DNA of 64,000 nucleotides. Origin: Leclercia sp. 29361 (lineage in GTDB: Bacteria; Pseudomonadota; Gammaproteobacteria; Enterobacterales; Enterobacteriaceae). The position numbers were made by a program, and so were the translations under genes. The notes under the pieces are model-generated. The model saw nothing but the letters and a program-made list of their open reading frames with translations. It was not told the DNA's origin and did no database searches. The stretch is from positions 4,588,001 through 4,652,000 of the forward strand of contig NZ_CP049786.1 in NCBI RefSeq assembly GCF_011290365.1, read 5' to 3'. This document shows positions 61,549 to 64,000 of this stretch, one piece after another. Position 1 is the first letter of the stretch. Each line of letters begins with the position of its first letter.

Positions 61549-62943
61549 TTATCCTTGTTTCTTCATCGTACTATTTTCCCCGCCACCCAGCGCCAGCCAG
61601 AGTTTCATCCTGGAATACAGATAGTTATATTGAATTTGTACCAGCGTGTTCTCGCTGTTCAGTAATGCATTCTGTGCATCAAGCAGCGTCTGATACGCCA
61701 CGGAACCATGACGATACTGGCTTTCCACCAGCGCCAGACGTTGCTTGCTCAACGCCAGATCCTGCCATTGCCGCAACTTTTCCTGCTGCCAGGTCAGGCG
61801 CTGTGACATCGCGTTGTCGATGTCCTGCAGTGCACTGTAAGAAGCACTTTTGAACTGAATCGCCGCAGTTTGTACATCCAGACCAGACTTTTCGATGTTC
61901 ATCTGCACCTGATTCCACTGAATAAAAGGCAGATCGAGTGCAGAACCGAGCGTTCTGGCCGGATTGCTGAACCACTGCTGGAATATTGCGGCTCCCGCAT
62001 TCAGGGACGCATTCAGCGTCAGGGACGGATAAAAACTCAGTCGCGCAACATCAGAACCCGCCAGCGCAGCACGCAGTCTCATTTCAGCCGACTGCACATC
62101 CGGCCTTTTAGCGATAACCTCCAGCGGCAAACGCTGCGCCACTGGCACGCTTTGTTGAAGCTCCAGCGCCTGCCGCTCCGCAGGATATTGCCCTGGGGGG
62201 CGGCTGAGTAAAATTGCCAGCGCATTACGCGTCTCATCACGCTGTTGAGATAAATCACGAAGGCTATTTTCACGGCTCAACACCGTCTGCTGCGCCTGCA
62301 AATAATCAAGCTGACCCAGGTCGCCCGCCTTCCAGCGGGAGGTCACCGCGACCAGGGTTTCCCTGGCAATAGCCACACTTTGCTGAAGATTACCGATCTG
62401 TTGATTCAGGCTTGCTATCTGCCAGTACAGTTGCGCAGTGGTGCCAATAAGCGTTAATGCAGTAGCGTGTAAATCCTGTTCGGATGCTTTTGCCAGCCAC
62501 TCGGACTGCTCACGCGTGCGGGCCAGTTTTCCCCACAGATCCAGCTCATAAGAGGCCGAAAGTGAGCTATCGTAGCTTTCCGTTGGGGTTGTGGCGTGAT
62601 CCAGATTTTTGCTGTTGCGGGCCGCGCCACTGACAGCAAAATCAGGCGTCAGATTAAGGTTGGATAACCCCGCAGTCAGCCGCGCCTGGCGCAATTTTAT
62701 GCCTGCCAGCGCCAAATCGTTATTGCTTTGCAAGGTGGCTACGATCAGCCGCGACATCTGCGGGTCGCCAAAATTATCCCACCAGTGCGGAGAAAATTGC
62801 GCAACGCCCTCGCCAGTATCCGGTACCCGCCAGCCGTCTGATATCGACAGCAACGGCTGTTGATAGTCACTTTTCAGCGCCTGACCACAGCCGGTCAAAA
62901 TGAGTGCCATCGCCACCAGTGAAAGTACATGTCGTTTTTTCAT
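61549..62943 (-). CDS. NodT-family outer-membrane efflux lipoprotein
   Basis: 464-residue TolC-like outer-membrane factor. Signal peptide and lipobox MALILTGC (Cys19); long coiled-coil stretches (around 130-250 and 340-440) typical of OMF tunnels; LDLWGKLARTREQSEWLAK and RWKAGDLGQLDYLQAQQ are family-like. The start at 62943 overlaps the permease stop (ATGA); an open frame of 69 more codons runs inside the permease gene and is rejected. It probably forms the outer-membrane exit of a tripartite pump with the MacB-like permease. Confidence 0.92.
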   Translation of the reverse strand: MKKRHVLSLVAMALILTGCGQALKSDYQQPLLSISDGWRVPDTGEGVAQFSPHWWDNFGDPQMSRLIVATLQSNNDLALAGIKLRQARLTAGLSNLNLTPDFAVSGAARNSKNLDHATTPTESYDSSLSASYELDLWGKLARTREQSEWLAKASEQDLHATALTLIGTTAQLYWQIASLNQQIGNLQQSVAIARETLVAVTSRWKAGDLGQLDYLQAQQTVLSRENSLRDLSQQRDETRNALAILLSRPPGQYPAERQALELQQSVPVAQRLPLEVIAKRPDVQSAEMRLRAALAGSDVARLSFYPSLTLNASLNAGAAIFQQWFSNPARTLGSALDLPFIQWNQVQMNIEKSGLDVQTAAIQFKSASYSALQDIDNAMSQRLTWQQEKLRQWQDLALSKQRLALVESQYRHGSVAYQTLLDAQNALLNSENTLVQIQYNYLYSRMKLWLALGGGENSTMKKQG

Positions 62944-64000
62944 TCGCGAGCCAGTGCCTCTGTCGGATGCAGACGTGCAGCATTGCGCGCCGGGAAAAAA
63001 CCAAATCCGAGGCCGATCAACGCGGAGAACCCGCAGGCCAGAAGGATGGGTGGCCAGGTGAAAATCATGGTGAATTCCTGGGTAACCTGAGAAAAAATCA
63101 GCCCCGCGACACCGGATCCAATAATGCCGATCACGCCGCCAAGCGTACAAATCACCATCGCCTCAATCAGAAACTGACGCATTATGTCTGCAGGCCGGGC
63201 ACCGACCGAGAGGCGAATACCAATCTCATGCGTCCTTTCCGTCACCGACACCAGCATAATGTTCATCACGCCCACGCCGCCCACCAGCAGCGAAATACCT
63301 GCAATCGCGGTGATCAGCAGCGTCATGGATTCCGACGCCTTGCGGATCGTCTTCGTCAGTTGATCGTTGGTCATTGTGAAGAAATCTCGCTTGCCGTGTA
63401 CTGAGTCCAGCAGTTGCTCGACGTTCCGCTGTGCGAGCTCTATCGGATAGTCTTCAGCGATGCGCAAGGTGATGGACTGCAACGGCATATCACCCGACAT
63501 ACGCTCCAGCATTGAGGTGTAGGGGATCCATGCACCGGGCTGCTCACCGATATGCTTCGGCCCCTTTTTAGCCGCAACACCGATAACCCGGTAAGGAACG
63601 CCGGAAAGTTGAATAATTTCGCCCACGGACGCCTTTCCATCAGGAAACAGCGTGCTGCTGACGTTCGGATCGATGATGATCACCGGCTCACGTTCGTCCA
63701 GATCGCGGGAGGAAAACGAATTTCCACTTATGAAATTCAGCCCCTGCACGCGAAAGAATCCGTTGCTGACACCGGACAGGGAGACAAGAACCTGCTTCCC
63801 TCCCTCAACCACCACTACCCTTTTACTTACCACCGGCGAAAGGCTGTCGATGTACGCCTGCTTGCTAAGCAGATCCACATCATCCAGAGTCAGCGAACGC
63901 TCAAAATCCGGACGAGGTTTATCCCAACCCTGGCCAGGCCGAATTTCGATGGTGCTGGTGCCGAGCTGACTTATCTGGCTGAGAATGCTTTGCCGCGCCC
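62940..64000 (-). CDS. MacB-type ABC transporter permease (partial, C-terminal part)
   Basis: The last ~352 residues of a MacB-like protein; the N-terminal ATPase part lies beyond the window. Visible are a periplasmic MacB-core domain (LGTSTIEIRPGQGW near the edge, VVIIDPNV-like strands) and the FtsX-like membrane domain with LLVGGVGVMNIMLVSVTERTHEIGI and LSVGARPADI, ending FFPARNAARLHPTEALARE. Such permeases with an adaptor and an outer-membrane factor expel small molecules or lipopeptides. A macA-like adaptor gene is expected further upstream but not seen. Confidence 0.9.
   Translation of the reverse strand, partial: ARQSILSQISQLGTSTIEIRPGQGWDKPRPDFERSLTLDDVDLLSKQAYIDSLSPVVSKRVVVVEGGKQVLVSLSGVSNGFFRVQGLNFISGNSFSSRDLDEREPVIIIDPNVSSTLFPDGKASVGEIIQLSGVPYRVIGVAAKKGPKHIGEQPGAWIPYTSMLERMSGDMPLQSITLRIAEDYPIELAQRNVEQLLDSVHGKRDFFTMTNDQLTKTIRKASESMTLLITAIAGISLLVGGVGVMNIMLVSVTERTHEIGIRLSVGARPADIMRQFLIEAMVICTLGGVIGIIGSGVAGLIFSQVTQEFTMIFTWPPILLACGFSALIGLGFGFFPARNAARLHPTEALARE

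Noticed and set aside
62944..63150. 69-codon N-terminal extension of the NodT lipoprotein
   Set aside because: It lies inside the MacB-like gene; the internal ATG 62943 gives a proper lipoprotein signal and an ATGA overlap.
1..64000. tRNA, rRNA, IS elements, prophage genes, CRISPR arrays
   Set aside because: Looked for on both strands; no cloverleaf, transposase, integrase or regularly spaced repeats were recognised.

Overview
The window is chromosomal DNA of an Enterobacteriaceae member close to Enterobacter, Leclercia or Klebsiella. This rests on near-identity of many predicted proteins to their E. coli counterparts and on the conserved liv-rpoH-ftsXEY and pitA-uspBA-prlC-gor gene order. 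Interspersed BIME/REP palindromes and the padC, TRAP and terC accessory genes fit the same group. No tRNA, rRNA, IS element, phage gene or CRISPR array was seen.

Layout: (1) 1-20.8 kb is core genome: livM (cut by the window edge), livH, livK, panM, livJ, rpoH, the ftsX-ftsE-ftsY operon, rsmD-yhhL, yhhM, yhhN, zntA, tusA, yhhQ, dcrB, yhhS and yhhT. A three-gene TRAP transporter (13.7-16.4 kb) sits between zntA and tusA, where E. coli K-12 has none. A good preQ1-I-like riboswitch candidate precedes yhhQ, and a perfect ZntR-type operator precedes zntA.

(2) 20.8-36.0 kb is a tightly overlapping aryl polyene (ape) gene cluster inserted between yhhT and acpT. It encodes a methyltransferase, chain-length factor, acyltransferases, two ACPs, an aryl-acid ligase, two hotdog dehydratases, a glycosyltransferase-acyltransferase fusion, thioesterase, LolA-like, MMPL and lipoprotein transport proteins, two ketosynthases, a ketoreductase and the phosphopantetheinyl transferase AcpT. 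Together they would build an aryl-capped polyene on ACPs, attach it to a lipid and move it to the outer membrane.

(3) 36.0-49.8 kb returns to accessory plus core genes: padC with a divergent LysR regulator, an SDR, a HAD phosphatase, terC, yhiN, pitA, uspB/uspA, rsmJ, prlC (with a clear sigma-32 promoter), rlmJ and gor.

(4) 49.9-57.0 kb is a chaperone-usher fimbrial operon (major pilin, chaperone, usher, two-domain adhesin, minor pilin) followed by two LuxR/FimZ-like regulators on the same strand. Upstream of it lies about 1.3 kb of AT-rich, almost gene-free DNA holding one credible 25-codon ORF.

(5) 58.4 kb to the window end is the least familiar part. One minus-strand operon combines a MacB-type ABC permease (cut by the window edge), a NodT/TolC-type outer-membrane lipoprotein, a complete ketosynthase, a MaoC-type dehydratase, a stand-alone ACP and a FabG-like ketoreductase, ending in a strong terminator. 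It looks like a compact pathway that makes an acyl or polyketide product and exports it through a tripartite pump. I do not recognise it as a named system; the AcpT encoded in the ape locus may activate its ACP.
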